The notes: a model not told the origin generated them from the letters alone. 64,000 nucleotides of DNA from Roseivirga sp. UBA6061 (GCA_002427745.1 DIYF01000152.1:1-64000), one strand, 5' to 3'; numbered from the stretch's first letter, positions 1 to 9,152 are shown. Made by a program: numbers and translations.

Positions 1-141
1 CTCCGGCCATTTGCAATGCGATTTTTGCCGCTACCGGCAAGCGAATCCGCAGACTCCCCGTTGATAAGGTTTAAAGTACCTGCGGTGAAAACATAATCGG
101 GTCATACCTGTCATTTCCAAGGTCTTTGTTACATTTGATTA
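1..141. other. Upstream edge, unresolved
   Basis: I see no supportable gene here. The plus strand is open from base 1 to a TAA at 94-96. The minus strand also has short open stretches leading off the left edge. Neither shows a recognisable domain, so the segment may hold the end of a gene outside the window or only the leader of the SUI1 gene. Confidence 0.3.
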
Positions 142-495
142 ATGGCAAAGAAAAACAAGAGAGACAGAGGCAGATCCGGAGTAGTCTATTCTACCAATAG
201 CGATTACGGTTATGAGTATGAGGATGACTTTGAGGAGGAAACCCTGCCAGCGGGAGAACAGCGATTAAAAGTAATGCTGGACAAGAAGAGCAGGGGAGGT
301 AAGCAGGTGACGCTGGTAGAAGGTTTTATCGGTACGGAAGATGATCTGAAAGACCTGGGAAAAATGCTCAAGTCAAAGTGTGGTGTGGGAGGTTCTGCGA
401 AAAATGGCGAGATCCTGATCCAGGGTGATTTCAGAGATAAAATGGTGCAGCTACTTGCGGCAGCAGGCTATAACGCGAAAAAAGTTGGAGGCTAA
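142..495 (+). CDS. SUI1/eIF1-family translation factor (YciH-like)
   Basis: This is a 117-residue protein. A basic, then acidic, disordered leader (residues 1-45) precedes a SUI1 domain. The family signature is seen in RGGKQVTLVEGF (51-62) and in CGVGG...GEILIQGD (80-96), which form the sheet that contacts the small ribosomal subunit in eIF1 and bacterial YciH. The expected role is fidelity of start-codon selection in the cytoplasm. Length is normal for bacterial members. A lipoprotein hydrolase follows on the same strand; its start codon overlaps or nearly abuts this stop, so the two may be co-transcribed. Confidence 0.9.
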   Translation: MAKKNKRDRGRSGVVYSTNSDYGYEYEDDFEEETLPAGEQRLKVMLDKKSRGGKQVTLVEGFIGTEDDLKDLGKMLKSKCGVGGSAKNGEILIQGDFRDKMVQLLAAAGYNAKKVGG

Positions 496-1450
496 AAGGT
501 CCCGCATATCACTGATAGCACTCTTGCTGGGTTGTCTCCTCGTAGCATGTCAGTCTGAACCTGATGCGCTGTTTGTAAAAGAAGGAACCGCCAGAATTAA
601 TGGCTCAGACATCTATTACAAGCGCTATGCCATCGGAAAAGATTCCGTTTCTGTTTGGCAGAGAAAGGCGATTGTTGTGGTACACGGAGGCCCGGTGATG
701 GACCATTCCTATTTCATACCGCACCTTGATGAACTGGCGGGAGAGTATCAGTTATTCTTTTATGATCAGCGTGCCAGTGGCAGATCTGCTGTAGAGATTG
801 ACACAGCTGCTATGAATCTGGCTGGCTTTGTAGAAGATATTGAGCTACTTCGGAAGGAACTGGGTTTTGAAAAGGTCAACCTGCTCGGGCATAGCTGGGG
901 CGGTTTGATTGCCATGAAGTACGCTATCAAATATGCAGGTAATCTCGAGCATCTGGTGCTGAGCAGTTCGATGGCCCCCAGTGCAGAAGACTGGCAAGCC
1001 GAGACACTCGAGATTGGGAAACGTGTGACACCAGAAGAGACCAAACAGCGTCAGGCACTTTTGGCATCCGGTGATCTGCAGGCAGAAGATCCCAGGCAGG
1101 CGGTAGAGCAGCTCCTGCTTCAGTCTTTTGCTCCCCAGATGTACAACCGCGATAATCTGGACAGTCTCAAACTATATGTGCCGATTGACTTTATGAAACG
1201 CAGCCAGATATACGGGTTGCTCAGGCCGGACATGTCTAGCTTTGATCTGTATCCTGATATGGAAAAGATTACTTGTCCAACCCTGATGATCTATGGAGAA
1301 ACAGAACCGGCCAATACCATCTACACCGACAAAATCGAAGGCAGGGTGAAATCGTCTGAATTGGTCATTATCAAAAAAGCAGGGCACTTTCCTTTCATAG
1401 AGCAGCGTAAGGCTTATTCAGAAGCAGTACTGGGATTTTTAAGCCGATAG
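485..1450 (+). CDS. Alpha/beta-hydrolase lipoprotein, proline iminopeptidase-like (S33)
   Basis: The frame is open from a GTG at 425, but I prefer the TTG at 485. That start gives a basic n-region (KRSR), a hydrophobic core and a lipobox ending in cysteine (LVAC), so the product should be an exported lipoprotein. The oxyanion-hole segment VVVHGGP, the nucleophile elbow GHSWGG, the acid region MIYGETEP and the terminal GHFPF histidine give a complete Ser-Asp-His triad. The HGGP and GxSWGG pattern is typical of proline iminopeptidase-like S33 hydrolases; the substrate cannot be read from sequence. The gene overlaps the SUI1 gene slightly and is convergent, with no gap, with the next gene. Confidence 0.8.
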   Translation: MEAKRSRISLIALLLGCLLVACQSEPDALFVKEGTARINGSDIYYKRYAIGKDSVSVWQRKAIVVVHGGPVMDHSYFIPHLDELAGEYQLFFYDQRASGRSAVEIDTAAMNLAGFVEDIELLRKELGFEKVNLLGHSWGGLIAMKYAIKYAGNLEHLVLSSSMAPSAEDWQAETLEIGKRVTPEETKQRQALLASGDLQAEDPRQAVEQLLLQSFAPQMYNRDNLDSLKLYVPIDFMKRSQIYGLLRPDMSSFDLYPDMEKITCPTLMIYGETEPANTIYTDKIEGRVKSSELVIIKKAGHFPFIEQRKAYSEAVLGFLSR

Positions 1451-2149
1451 CTACTTTATCAGTTCAGCCTCACCGCTTTTAGAAACGTAAGAGACCTGCC
1501 TGGCATTCAGCTTGTCTGTAATTGACATATCAGGCAAATCGGAGTCTACCAGAATTATGGTGAGTTGCAGCGCTTTTACCTCTTCCGGTTTTAGCTTAAA
1601 GATTTCCCAGTCCAGCTGTGTTTCCAGATAAAAGCCATCTTCGTGGGGAGTTAGACGATAGGCAGGGGCAGGCATATGCCCTGACTGCTGTCCCTGGCCA
1701 TCCGGGGCGCGATAGGAATACCACTGTACCGCATCTTCTCGGGGAGCAAACCAGGCCACCACACGTTGTCCGTCTACACTGGCAACAATCTTCAGGTTGT
1801 CGTAAAAGTACATGCGGTCCATAGAGCGACCATTATGCTCCACCCTCGCTGAGTCCAGACCAATGCGATGTTCATCGGAAATATCATCTTGCCAGTCAAA
1901 GAAGAAATGTAGTCCTTTTTCGCTCCAGCCTGTTTTGAAGCTTATTTGCAGGTCGTTCTCCCCGATAGCACCGGCAGCCTGGATATTTGTGGACTGATTG
2001 AAACGGTAATAGTATGCCGGAACATCAGACCACTCTGTGTCCTGACCATCCAGAGCAAATTCCTCCAGCGGTGGTATCTCCCAGCGATCCTGAGTCTGAG
2101 CCGCGGAAATGGGAGAAAGGAAAAAGAGAATAAGGTGGATTAAAATCAT
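1451..2149 (-). CDS. Secreted CBM9-like (sugar-binding/ethylbenzene-dehydrogenase-like) protein
   Basis: A 232-residue protein with an N-terminal signal peptide (MILIHLILFFLSPISAAQ). The body begins LDGQDTEWSDVPAYYY, a pattern typical of CBM9-like beta-sandwich domains that start with a target-value phrase followed by W. Later strands (LQISFKTGWSEKGLHFFFDWQDD, FYLETQLDWEIFKLKPEE) fit the same fold. No catalytic signature is seen. Its stop codon directly abuts the stop of the hydrolase on the other strand. The role, perhaps ligand or heme binding in the periplasm, is inferred only from fold resemblance. Confidence 0.6.
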   Translation of the reverse strand: MILIHLILFFLSPISAAQTQDRWEIPPLEEFALDGQDTEWSDVPAYYYRFNQSTNIQAAGAIGENDLQISFKTGWSEKGLHFFFDWQDDISDEHRIGLDSARVEHNGRSMDRMYFYDNLKIVASVDGQRVVAWFAPREDAVQWYSYRAPDGQGQQSGHMPAPAYRLTPHEDGFYLETQLDWEIFKLKPEEVKALQLTIILVDSDLPDMSITDKLNARQVSYVSKSGEAELIK

Positions 2150-2218
2150 AGATCGGGAATGTACGCGATTTTACGTGCATTCCCGATGGGTGTTCTGGCA
2201 GCTTGACAAGCGGTAGGC

Positions 2219-2767
2219 TTATCCCACTACTTCAGAGGTAAGAGCCGCTTCAAAGCTCTTTACAGCTTGTTCGAATTGATTTTTGAGAACCTCTTCCTTA
2301 ATACCCTCTTCTGTTGAGAAGTTCTGATGGAAGGAGGGGAGTGAGAAAGTAGCGGCTACCTGGCCTCCCATAAAAGGAAAATATCCCTCTGCCTGTTTCA
2401 ATACGGTCTGGCCACCGCGTCCACCCGGAGAAGTAGCCAGCAGCAACATGGGCTTGTCCAGCCATACTTTGCCTTCCAATCGACTCACCCAGTCGAGTAC
2501 GTTTTTGAAGGCGGCACTGTAGCTGCCATTATGCTCGGCAAAAGAGATAACAATACCGTCAGCATCTGCAATGAGATTTTTAAACCGGGTGGCTGCTTCG
2601 GGAATGCCGGTGTTACTTTCTTTGTCCACGCTGAAGACCGGCATCTCAAAATTATTGAGTTCAGCCAGGGTTACGTTGCTGTTGTCTATGCGTTGTGCGG
2701 TATAAGTCGCGAATTTTTGATTGATGGAGGTGCTGCTTGAGCTTGCTCCAAATGCTAATATGTTCAT
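2219..2767 (-). CDS. NAD(P)H-dependent FMN reductase / azoreductase-like flavoprotein
   Basis: A 182-residue flavodoxin-like protein. The N-terminal GASSSSTSIN loop binds the FMN phosphate, and the AEHNGSYSAAFKNVLDW segment is the second signature of the NADPH_dep_FMN_red family. KPMLLLATSPGGRGGQ forms the third flavin loop. Such enzymes reduce FMN, quinones or azo compounds in the cytoplasm. It lies 9 bp downstream of a MarR regulator gene on the same strand, so the two form an operon. Pairing of MarR with an FMN reductase usually means induction by quinones or electrophiles, which is inference here. Confidence 0.88.
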   Translation of the reverse strand: MNILAFGASSSSTSINQKFATYTAQRIDNSNVTLAELNNFEMPVFSVDKESNTGIPEAATRFKNLIADADGIVISFAEHNGSYSAAFKNVLDWVSRLEGKVWLDKPMLLLATSPGGRGGQTVLKQAEGYFPFMGGQVAATFSLPSFHQNFSTEEGIKEEVLKNQFEQAVKSFEAALTSEVVG

Positions 2768-2776
2768 GATTGTCTG

Positions 2777-3199
2777 TTATTTTCTAAGTTTCCTGATCAG
2801 TTGCGACAGGGTCAGTAACTCTTCATCAGTCAGTTTGTCCATCAGAGGCTTATGCCAGCCGGCCAGTTTGGCATCGAGCTGCTTCAGAAAAGTACTGCCT
2901 TCATCTGTGATGAGGATGTCCATTTTCCTCCGGTTGGTCGGGCATTCCTTTCTGCTTACCAGCCCCTTTTTCTGCAGCTTATCGATGATGCGCGTCACAT
3001 TACTGGACCGTTGTATCATTTGCTTTCCGATTTGCTCGACTGTCAGAGGAGTTTCCCTCTGGCTATCCAGAGTGCGCAAAACATTGTACTGCGGCTCGGA
3101 TATGTCGAAAACCTTAAGCTCAGATGATACGCTGTCGGTAATCCAATGACCTGTTTTTATAATCTGATGAATGGTACTGAAATACTGTCGCTTGCTCAT
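2777..3199 (-). CDS. MarR-family transcriptional regulator
   Basis: A 140-residue winged-helix protein. The recognition region reads TVEQIGKQMIQRSSNVTRIIDKLQKKGLVSR, followed by the wing CPTNRRKMDILITDEGS, both characteristic of MarR/SlyA proteins. It is the first gene of a two-gene operon with the FMN reductase. Two overlapping palindromes lie 10-29 bp upstream of its start, where an autoregulatory operator is expected. The cysteine in the wing (C in KECPTNRRK) might serve as a redox sensor, but this is only a suggestion. Confidence 0.92.
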   Translation of the reverse strand: MSKRQYFSTIHQIIKTGHWITDSVSSELKVFDISEPQYNVLRTLDSQRETPLTVEQIGKQMIQRSSNVTRIIDKLQKKGLVSRKECPTNRRKMDILITDEGSTFLKQLDAKLAGWHKPLMDKLTDEELLTLSQLIRKLRK

Positions 3200-3208
3200 A
3201 GTTGTGAT

Positions 3209-3228
3209 TACAACAGTTGTATGTACAA
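3209..3228 (-). promoter_or_regulatory. Probable MarR operator (two overlapping palindromes)
   Basis: On the plus strand TACAACAGTTGTA (3209-3221) overlaps TTGTATGTACAA (3217-3228). Both have perfect arms, and they end 10 bases before the marR start codon. The TTGTA half-sites resemble known MarR boxes, so autorepression is likely. Confidence 0.5.
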
Positions 3229-3246
3229 TAATAGTTCAAAAAAGAA

Positions 3247-3268
3247 ACCCTTTTTTTCCGGAAAGGGT
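3247..3268 (-). terminator. Hairpin terminator beyond the SCO1 operon edge
   Basis: The arms ACCCTTT and AAAGGGT flank an 8-base loop between the SCO1 stop (3277) and the marR promoter. Read on the minus strand it follows the SCO1 gene by 8 bases and is followed by TTTC, so it probably ends the YHYH-MORN-SCO1 transcript. Confidence 0.5.
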
Positions 3269-3276
3269 CTGATGCC

Positions 3277-3942
3277 TCAGAGCATTTCCTTTTTAAGGGT
3301 TTTAATATCTGCTATGAGCTGATTGACGGAAGCCTTGTTGAGGCCATTGTATATACCCCGGATATGGCGGTTATGATCCACTAAAACAAAGTTTTCAGTA
3401 TGTAGAAATTCATCCACCGTTTTATCAATACCCTGATCTTCTTCCGCGAAGTACGATTTTCTCCCCAGGTCATAGATGGTTTTCCTGTCACCCGTCAGCA
3501 GGTGCCACTTTTTTGCTTTGATATCCTTGGCCTCAGCGTAATTCTGAAGCATCATCACATTGTCTATCTCAGGTGTGACGGAATGGGATAAAAGAAGAAC
3601 ACGGTCGTCTTCCAGAAATGCTTCCTGAAGCAGCGACATGTTGCTGGTCATCTTCGGGCAAATTCCGGGACAGGTGGTGAAGAAAAAATCAGAGACATAA
3701 ATCTTTCCTGCCAGGGTTGCGGCTGTCACGGTATCACCCATCTGATTGATGAGGCTGAAGTCGGGTATCTGATGGTAATCCTTCAGTTTCTCGCTGTCTG
3801 GTTCCAGCCAGTCAGGTGTAAAACTGGCCTCCTGGTAAAAGGGTAGTGTTTCTACACGACTGTTATTTTTTTGTTTTCCATCAGGTTTGCCGCAGGCAAC
3901 CACCAGAGTTATTAGTAATAAGGTGAGATATTTAGTCTGCAT
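3277..3942 (-). CDS. SCO1/SenC-family copper/redox lipoprotein
   Basis: A 221-residue protein with a lipoprotein signal (LLLITLVVACGKPD, Cys17). The thioredoxin-like SCO fold carries the CPGIC copper motif (Cys91, Cys95) and the distal histidine in HTENF (His181). SCO proteins deliver copper to, or reduce, the CuA site of cytochrome c oxidase in the periplasm. Its start overlaps the end of the MORN-repeat gene by 11 bp. It is therefore the last gene of a translationally coupled three-gene unit with the YHYH and MORN lipoproteins. Confidence 0.92.
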   Translation of the reverse strand: MQTKYLTLLLITLVVACGKPDGKQKNNSRVETLPFYQEASFTPDWLEPDSEKLKDYHQIPDFSLINQMGDTVTAATLAGKIYVSDFFFTTCPGICPKMTSNMSLLQEAFLEDDRVLLLSHSVTPEIDNVMMLQNYAEAKDIKAKKWHLLTGDRKTIYDLGRKSYFAEEDQGIDKTVDEFLHTENFVLVDHNRHIRGIYNGLNKASVNQLIADIKTLKKEML

Positions 3943-4519
3943 ACTGTACCTCCTCTTCCTTTAACTCGAAACAGAGTTTAGATCTTCTCAGGCCAAAAGT
4001 TCTTCCGTTTTTGGCCTCGTAGTTATTGTAGATTTTTCCGTTTTCACGCCACGCGCGTTGAAGCCCCTGTTCTTTCCCCTGTACCAGGTTAATTTCCTTG
4101 AAGATGGCTCCGCTCTGATACCACTGAGTCTGGGTTCCGTCTGCGATGCCCTCCACATAGTGGGAAGCACTCCGCAGCTGACCATTGGGCCACCATGAGT
4201 TGCCCGATCCGTGCAATCTGCCTTCTTTGTATTGTGCCTGGAAGCTTTGAGTGCCATCGGGGTACCACTTTTTAAGCAACCCATGGCGTTTGCCCTTCGC
4301 AAAACTCTCGCTTACCAGTATGCGTCCGTTTATTCCATAAGTGAGGGCTTTACCTGTGAAGGGCTCATTTTCATAGTAGAAAAGACCCTCGTTGGCCCTG
4401 AGAGTAAGGGCTGAACTATTTACCTCCAGTGTGGCCTGCGAAGCTTCTTCAACCAAAAGCCCGCAAGCGCACAAAGAGACTAAAAACAAGATCGTGATAT
4501 GTTTTTTAGTTAATGGCAT
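3932..4519 (-). CDS. MORN-repeat (YwqK-like) lipoprotein
   Basis: A 195-residue protein with a lipoprotein signal (FLVSLCACGLLVEE). The body is a chain of about six 20-23-residue MORN/YwqK-type repeats of the form G...WYPDGT, KEGRLHG.., WWPNGQLR and YVEGIADGTQTQWY. Such repeats bind lipids or partner proteins. The gene overlaps its upstream neighbour (YHYH protein) by 14 bp and its downstream neighbour (SCO1) by 11 bp, so the three products are made together. The function is unknown; the context suggests an envelope role related to copper or respiration. Confidence 0.8.
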   Translation of the reverse strand: MPLTKKHITILFLVSLCACGLLVEEASQATLEVNSSALTLRANEGLFYYENEPFTGKALTYGINGRILVSESFAKGKRHGLLKKWYPDGTQSFQAQYKEGRLHGSGNSWWPNGQLRSASHYVEGIADGTQTQWYQSGAIFKEINLVQGKEQGLQRAWRENGKIYNNYEAKNGRTFGLRRSKLCFELKEEEVQYAD

Positions 4520-5267
4520 TGGGAGTTCCCTGGTAATCGCCCGGAAAAAGAATGTAATAGGTGTTCAGGTACAGCTCATTCTGAATATGATAATGGTATT
4601 CACCCTCCGGGTTGTGAGGTGTAGGTCCGAAGTGCCCTCCGGATGCGTCCAGATCATCAGGGTATTCTCCGGAAGGATAATCTCTTCTGCCATATAAGAA
4701 GAACCCGTCTGAAATTATTCCTATGAGCGCATCATCATCATTTGACCAGGCCTTGGGTTCCAGATGGTAATGGTAGCTCTGCGGTCCGGTATGGGCACCG
4801 GTGTAGTCCAGAGAAGGAGCGGCATTATCAAGGGGTACATTCGGGCCTTCCTCATCATTATAAATTACTGAGCCGCTTATGGCTATACCAATGGCTCCAA
4901 GACCTGTAGAAGAGCTACTGGAAGCTTTTTGCGGGTTGGCCGGAACGCGCAGTGTATAAGAGCCATTAAACTGGTCTATGAAGCCGGGTGCCAGCCCGGT
5001 AGCTACCGTGGGCTCTACGTACAGGGGATGTGTAGGAGACCAGTAGGGGGACGTATGATTCGGCAGCCCGTTCGTTTCAATCACCACCTCATCACCATCC
5101 AGGTAAATGGTGGTATTGTCGGTATCAAATACCGCAAAGGCAGTGGAGAGTTCAACCTCTGTGGGAGTACCGCTGTCGTCTCCGCTATCATCACTGCCGC
5201 AGTTGCTAAAGGCCAGCAAGGCCGACACAGCCAAAATCAGGATTAAATGAGTTTTCAAAGTTTTCAT
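4506..5267 (-). CDS. YHYH-domain lipoprotein
   Basis: The frame extends to 5336, but the ATG at 5267 gives a clean lipoprotein signal (LILILAVSALLAFSNCG), so I start there (253 residues). An acidic linker follows (DDSGDDSG). The body has the two YHYH signatures, SYHYHLEP and EYHYHIQN, near the C-terminal half. The family is named for these histidines, which could bind metal. It is often found near SCO1 proteins, as here. It is first in the overlapping YHYH-MORN-SCO1 operon. The biochemical function is not established. Confidence 0.82.
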   Translation of the reverse strand: MKTLKTHLILILAVSALLAFSNCGSDDSGDDSGTPTEVELSTAFAVFDTDNTTIYLDGDEVVIETNGLPNHTSPYWSPTHPLYVEPTVATGLAPGFIDQFNGSYTLRVPANPQKASSSSSTGLGAIGIAISGSVIYNDEEGPNVPLDNAAPSLDYTGAHTGPQSYHYHLEPKAWSNDDDALIGIISDGFFLYGRRDYPSGEYPDDLDASGGHFGPTPHNPEGEYHYHIQNELYLNTYYILFPGDYQGTPNAIN

Positions 5268-5442
5268 AGCAAGTCTGTTTACAGGCTTAGATGACAGACT
5301 TTCTGAAAACTTGCGGGGACCCTGATTTTTTTTCAAAGTACAGGAATAACTGACAGCCTACGTACTCTCAGCGTATTCACTTTTAGCCGTCAGAGACAAC
5401 TTATCTGAGGGACAAACCGAACTTGACCACCCGGAAAAACCC

Positions 5443-6330
5443 TTAAGCCAGCTTCTTCTTAAAGAATCCAATCGTTCTCTCCCAGGCCAGTTTGGCCGCT
5501 TTTTCGTCATAGCGCGGGGTGGTATTGTTATGAAAACCATGCTTGGCGCCTTCATAAACAAAGGCCTGATACTCCACACCATTGGCTTTGAGCGCTTCTT
5601 CATAGGCGGGCCAGCCTGCATTTACCCGTTGATCAAGTCCTCCGTACTGAAGCATAAGGGGAGATTTGATTTTGGCAGTGTCCTTTGCGCTGGGCTGGCC
5701 ACCATAAAACGGAACCGCAGCGGAGAGCGTAGGGATTCTCACCGCCATCATATTGGAAATCCAGCCTCCGAAACAAAAACCGACCACACCAATTTTACCA
5801 TTGCAGTCAGGGTGGTTTTTCAGGTAGTCGTATGCAGCGATAAAGTCTTCGAGCATTTTATTCCGGTCTCGTTTGCGCTGCATGGCTCTGCCATCATCAT
5901 CATTACCGGGATAGCCTCCGAGTGGGCTCAGAGCATCCGGGGCCAGGGAAATAAACCCATCCACAGCGGTTCTCCGGCCTACATCTTCGATATAGGGATT
6001 GAGTCCACGGTTTTCATGAACCACTACCACCCCGGGTACTTTGCCCGTGGTACCTGTTGGTTTAGAGAGCAGCCCCTTGATTTTACCACCTCCATTGGGA
6101 GATTCATAATGCACATAATCAGAGGTTAATCTCTCATCTCCCTCTTTGATCAGTCGTGTGGTTTCATAATCCGGCAGCATACTGCTCATCAGAGTAGAAA
6201 GGGTCAGTCCACCCACCGCGTAAAGTGAAAGCTTCTCCACAAATTTTCTCCTGTCGATCTTGTTATGGGCATAGTCATCATACAGATCAAAAATTTCCGG
6301 ATGGATTTCTTCTTTGGTCAGCTTTTTCAT
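5443..6330 (-). CDS. Dienelactone hydrolase-family esterase, exported
   Basis: A 295-residue protein. Residues ~25-52 (DRRKFVEKLSLYAVGGLTL) resemble a Tat-type signal with paired arginines, so the product is probably exported folded. The hydrolase domain has the DLH triad: the GFCFGG nucleophile cysteine, the aspartate in LQYGGLDQRVN, and the histidine in GAKHGFHN. DLH enzymes open lactone rings or cleave small esters. Length with the leader is normal for exported members. It stands alone between the YHYH operon and ppc. Confidence 0.85.
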   Translation of the reverse strand: MKKLTKEEIHPEIFDLYDDYAHNKIDRRKFVEKLSLYAVGGLTLSTLMSSMLPDYETTRLIKEGDERLTSDYVHYESPNGGGKIKGLLSKPTGTTGKVPGVVVVHENRGLNPYIEDVGRRTAVDGFISLAPDALSPLGGYPGNDDDGRAMQRKRDRNKMLEDFIAAYDYLKNHPDCNGKIGVVGFCFGGWISNMMAVRIPTLSAAVPFYGGQPSAKDTAKIKSPLMLQYGGLDQRVNAGWPAYEEALKANGVEYQAFVYEGAKHGFHNNTTPRYDEKAAKLAWERTIGFFKKKLA

Positions 6331-6434
6331 AGTGGTGAGGTTTTAGTGGTTATGTTAAGATAACCAATCTATCTCAGATGTGTTTCACCCCAGTCACGCA
6401 TGGCTTCCGTAATGGGAAAGATGGACTGGAACCA

Positions 6435-9152
6435 TCACCCGGTACTCTTCAGTCCACCTGCCAGGGCATTCACAATAAGTAGCTGATTGTGCAGCAGTTT
6501 TTGCTTTTCCTTCCCGGTGAGCTGCTCATCACCTTTCTTCGAACGCCACTTTTTAATTTCGGCAATCTGGATTTCATGTAATGGGTTGAGCCCCTTGTTG
6601 CGCAATTCGCTATCTGTGAGCTTGGCAGATCGCCTGGCGGTGCGTTCCATGCCCAGTATCTCATTGGTCAGTTCCATGGCCCGGGTATAGTCTTCCAGAA
6701 TCAGACCCGTGAGTTCTGTGGCGATGGTCTGGTCATCCATTAGCTCCCTGAAGGTGCTCATGATTTTGGTGTCTACACTCAGAAGGTTCGTCTCCAGCTG
6801 GATCATCAGGTACTTAAAGAAAGGCCAGTCACGGGCCAGTGTTTTCATTTGCTCAAAATCTGCTGGCGATTCCGTTTTCGTTTCATAAAGACTTTGCCCC
6901 AGGCCAAACCATCCGGTCAGGTGGAAGCGTGACTGACTCCAGCTAAACACCCATGGGATGGACCTCAGGTCGTCCAGGGAGGTTTGGCCGGTTCGTCTTG
7001 AGGGTCTTGAACCGATTTTGCTTTCTTCCAGCACATCAATAGGTGTTACCTGTCTGTAGAAAGAGATAAATTCCGGGTGCTCAATCAGTGACCGGTATTT
7101 GGCCTGTGATTTGGCCTGTAGCTGATCCAGCATGGGGAAGGCAAACTCGAAAGGATCTTTCAAATCCTTGTTCAGGGTTTGTCTGGCCGCTCCGGATAGC
7201 TCCATTTCCAGGTTATAGGTGGCATTAAGCAGGTTGGCATATTGGTTGGCAATGGTTTCGCCCTGAATAGTCATTTTGATCTGCCCGCTCACTGAGCCGG
7301 GAGGCATGCTGTGCAGGAAGCGGTGGATTTTACCGCCACCCCGGCTGATAGTGCCACCACGCCCGTGAAAGAAACAAAGCTCAAAATCATACTTCGCAGC
7401 AATTTCAGTGAGCTTTCTTTCAGTTTTGTAAATGGTCCAGCGGCTGGAAAGTATACCACCGTCTTTGTTACTATCGCTGTAGCCGAGCATGATTTCCTGC
7501 AGTTTCGCGGGTTTATGAGCAAAGCGTTCTCTGGTGATCGGATGGCTCAGGTATTTGGCGAGAATGTCCTCTCCGGCTTCCAGGTCTTCAATGGTCTCCA
7601 GCAACGGAGCTACCTGAAACGGCTTGTGGTCAAGCCCCACTTCTCTCAGGAAAAGGAAGACCACCAGAATGTCACTGAGGCTTCTGGTCATACTGATAAT
7701 AAAGGACCCCACACCTTCCGGGCCATGCTGGTCTACATGTTCCTTGATTACCTTAAGGTAGCCCATCACGTTTTGGGCTTCTCCTTCACAAGGGAAACCG
7801 GGAGGCAGAAAGGGACGTTGTGTTTGCAATTCCCGGTTCAGAAAGTCCATCCGTTTTTCTTCAGTCCAGCTGGCATATGCTGCATCTTCAAAGCCAGCTG
7901 CTTCGAGAATCCAGCTCAGTGCTTTTTCATGGTAGGCACTGTTCTGTCTTACGTCCAGCTTGGCCAGATGAAAACCAAAGCACAGAAGCTTGCGCTCTGC
8001 GGGAAAAATGCAGTGCCTGACAGTGCGTTCACCAGATACTTCACGCAAGGCCTTTTTCAAAACAGCCAGGTCGTTCAACAGCTCTGTGGCAGAAGTGTAG
8101 TGTGCTTTGTTGAAAACCCCTTTGGCGGTATTGTTTAGCCTGTACAGCATAATGGCCGTGTATTGCCTCCATGGCTCACCGGGATTACGTTTTGATAATT
8201 TCTTCCCGGCATTGCCCAGGGATTCTGCCTGCTCACTGATCTTTGCAGAAAACCAGGCAGGTGGCTCCACCAAATGCTCTGAAAAACTCAGTTGCTTTAC
8301 CAGGGCTTTTAAGGACGCCACATGAATGGCCAGGGCTGCCTCACGGTGGACCGTCAGCGTTTCTTTAGTAAATGCCGGAGTAACAAAAGGATGACCATCC
8401 CGGTCTCCACCCACCCAGCTACCAAATTCAGGCAGGGGGAAGTCTTCAGCCTCGCTCAAACCTGCCGGATCAAAACCTGCTTGTTTCCAGGCAAAAGCCA
8501 GTCGGGTATCCGCCAGCTCCAGGGCGTAAGGGAAAACGTTTTTAAAGTAATGGAGGATATTGTTGCGCTCGTCCTGAAGGCGAGGCTTCTCCAGGTAGAT
8601 ATCTCCCGTTCTCCACCATCTTTCCAGCAGGGCCATGATCTCCTGACGCTGGGCTTCTTTCTCCGAAATGGCTGATCTGGGATTTTCCCGCTTCACCAGG
8701 AGTTTGTAGAGTTCCCGGTGGATTTCCAGTACCGTTACACGTTTTGCTTCGGTGGGGTGGGCAGTGAGTACCGGACGGACTCTGATCTTTTTTATTTCCT
8801 CAAGAATAGCCTCTTCTGCCAGGCCTTGCTCTTTGAAATGCTTTAGCGTTTCAGCCCAGGAGCCCTGAATCAGGCTGGCATCCAATGAGTTTTCCACCTT
8901 TCTGCGGTGGTGTGTCTGGTTATTTTCATCAATCAGATTCAACAGCTGAAAGGAGATACTCAGTGCCTGAATAAATTTCTCATTACTGACATCGTTTGGG
9001 ATTTGTTCAGGTGTTTCGTTGATCCAGGGCAGGCAGTTTGCAAGCCTTGATTCGCCTATGGATTCAAGCACTTCCTGAAAAGCGAGCATCAGGTATAGAA
9101 AATCTGCTTTGTTTTTAGCAATACCCTGATGGGAGAGTTCCTCTAAGGTCAT
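6435..9152 (-). CDS. ppc: Phosphoenolpyruvate carboxylase
   Basis: A 905-residue cytoplasmic enzyme that carboxylates PEP to oxaloacetate and so refills the TCA cycle. The catalytic histidine region VLTAHPTEAKR is at ~128-138. The second signature GYSDSNKDGG, the glycine-rich FFHGRGGTISRGGG loop and the GSRPSRR segment are all intact. The C-terminus is ALAGGLKSTG rather than the canonical ...RNTG, a minor deviation in the allosteric tail. It is transcribed alone; hairpin repeats lie upstream of its start. Confidence 0.96.
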   Translation of the reverse strand: MTLEELSHQGIAKNKADFLYLMLAFQEVLESIGESRLANCLPWINETPEQIPNDVSNEKFIQALSISFQLLNLIDENNQTHHRRKVENSLDASLIQGSWAETLKHFKEQGLAEEAILEEIKKIRVRPVLTAHPTEAKRVTVLEIHRELYKLLVKRENPRSAISEKEAQRQEIMALLERWWRTGDIYLEKPRLQDERNNILHYFKNVFPYALELADTRLAFAWKQAGFDPAGLSEAEDFPLPEFGSWVGGDRDGHPFVTPAFTKETLTVHREAALAIHVASLKALVKQLSFSEHLVEPPAWFSAKISEQAESLGNAGKKLSKRNPGEPWRQYTAIMLYRLNNTAKGVFNKAHYTSATELLNDLAVLKKALREVSGERTVRHCIFPAERKLLCFGFHLAKLDVRQNSAYHEKALSWILEAAGFEDAAYASWTEEKRMDFLNRELQTQRPFLPPGFPCEGEAQNVMGYLKVIKEHVDQHGPEGVGSFIISMTRSLSDILVVFLFLREVGLDHKPFQVAPLLETIEDLEAGEDILAKYLSHPITRERFAHKPAKLQEIMLGYSDSNKDGGILSSRWTIYKTERKLTEIAAKYDFELCFFHGRGGTISRGGGKIHRFLHSMPPGSVSGQIKMTIQGETIANQYANLLNATYNLEMELSGAARQTLNKDLKDPFEFAFPMLDQLQAKSQAKYRSLIEHPEFISFYRQVTPIDVLEESKIGSRPSRRTGQTSLDDLRSIPWVFSWSQSRFHLTGWFGLGQSLYETKTESPADFEQMKTLARDWPFFKYLMIQLETNLLSVDTKIMSTFRELMDDQTIATELTGLILEDYTRAMELTNEILGMERTARRSAKLTDSELRNKGLNPLHEIQIAEIKKWRSKKGDEQLTGKEKQKLLHNQLLIVNALAGGLKSTG

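Noticed and set aside
1..93. Partial gene on the plus strand at the left edge
   Set aside because: The 31-codon frame has no recognisable motif and could be antisense to another open stretch.
7311..8138. 275-codon plus-strand frame inside ppc
   Set aside because: It is antisense to conserved PEP carboxylase motifs and has no domain.
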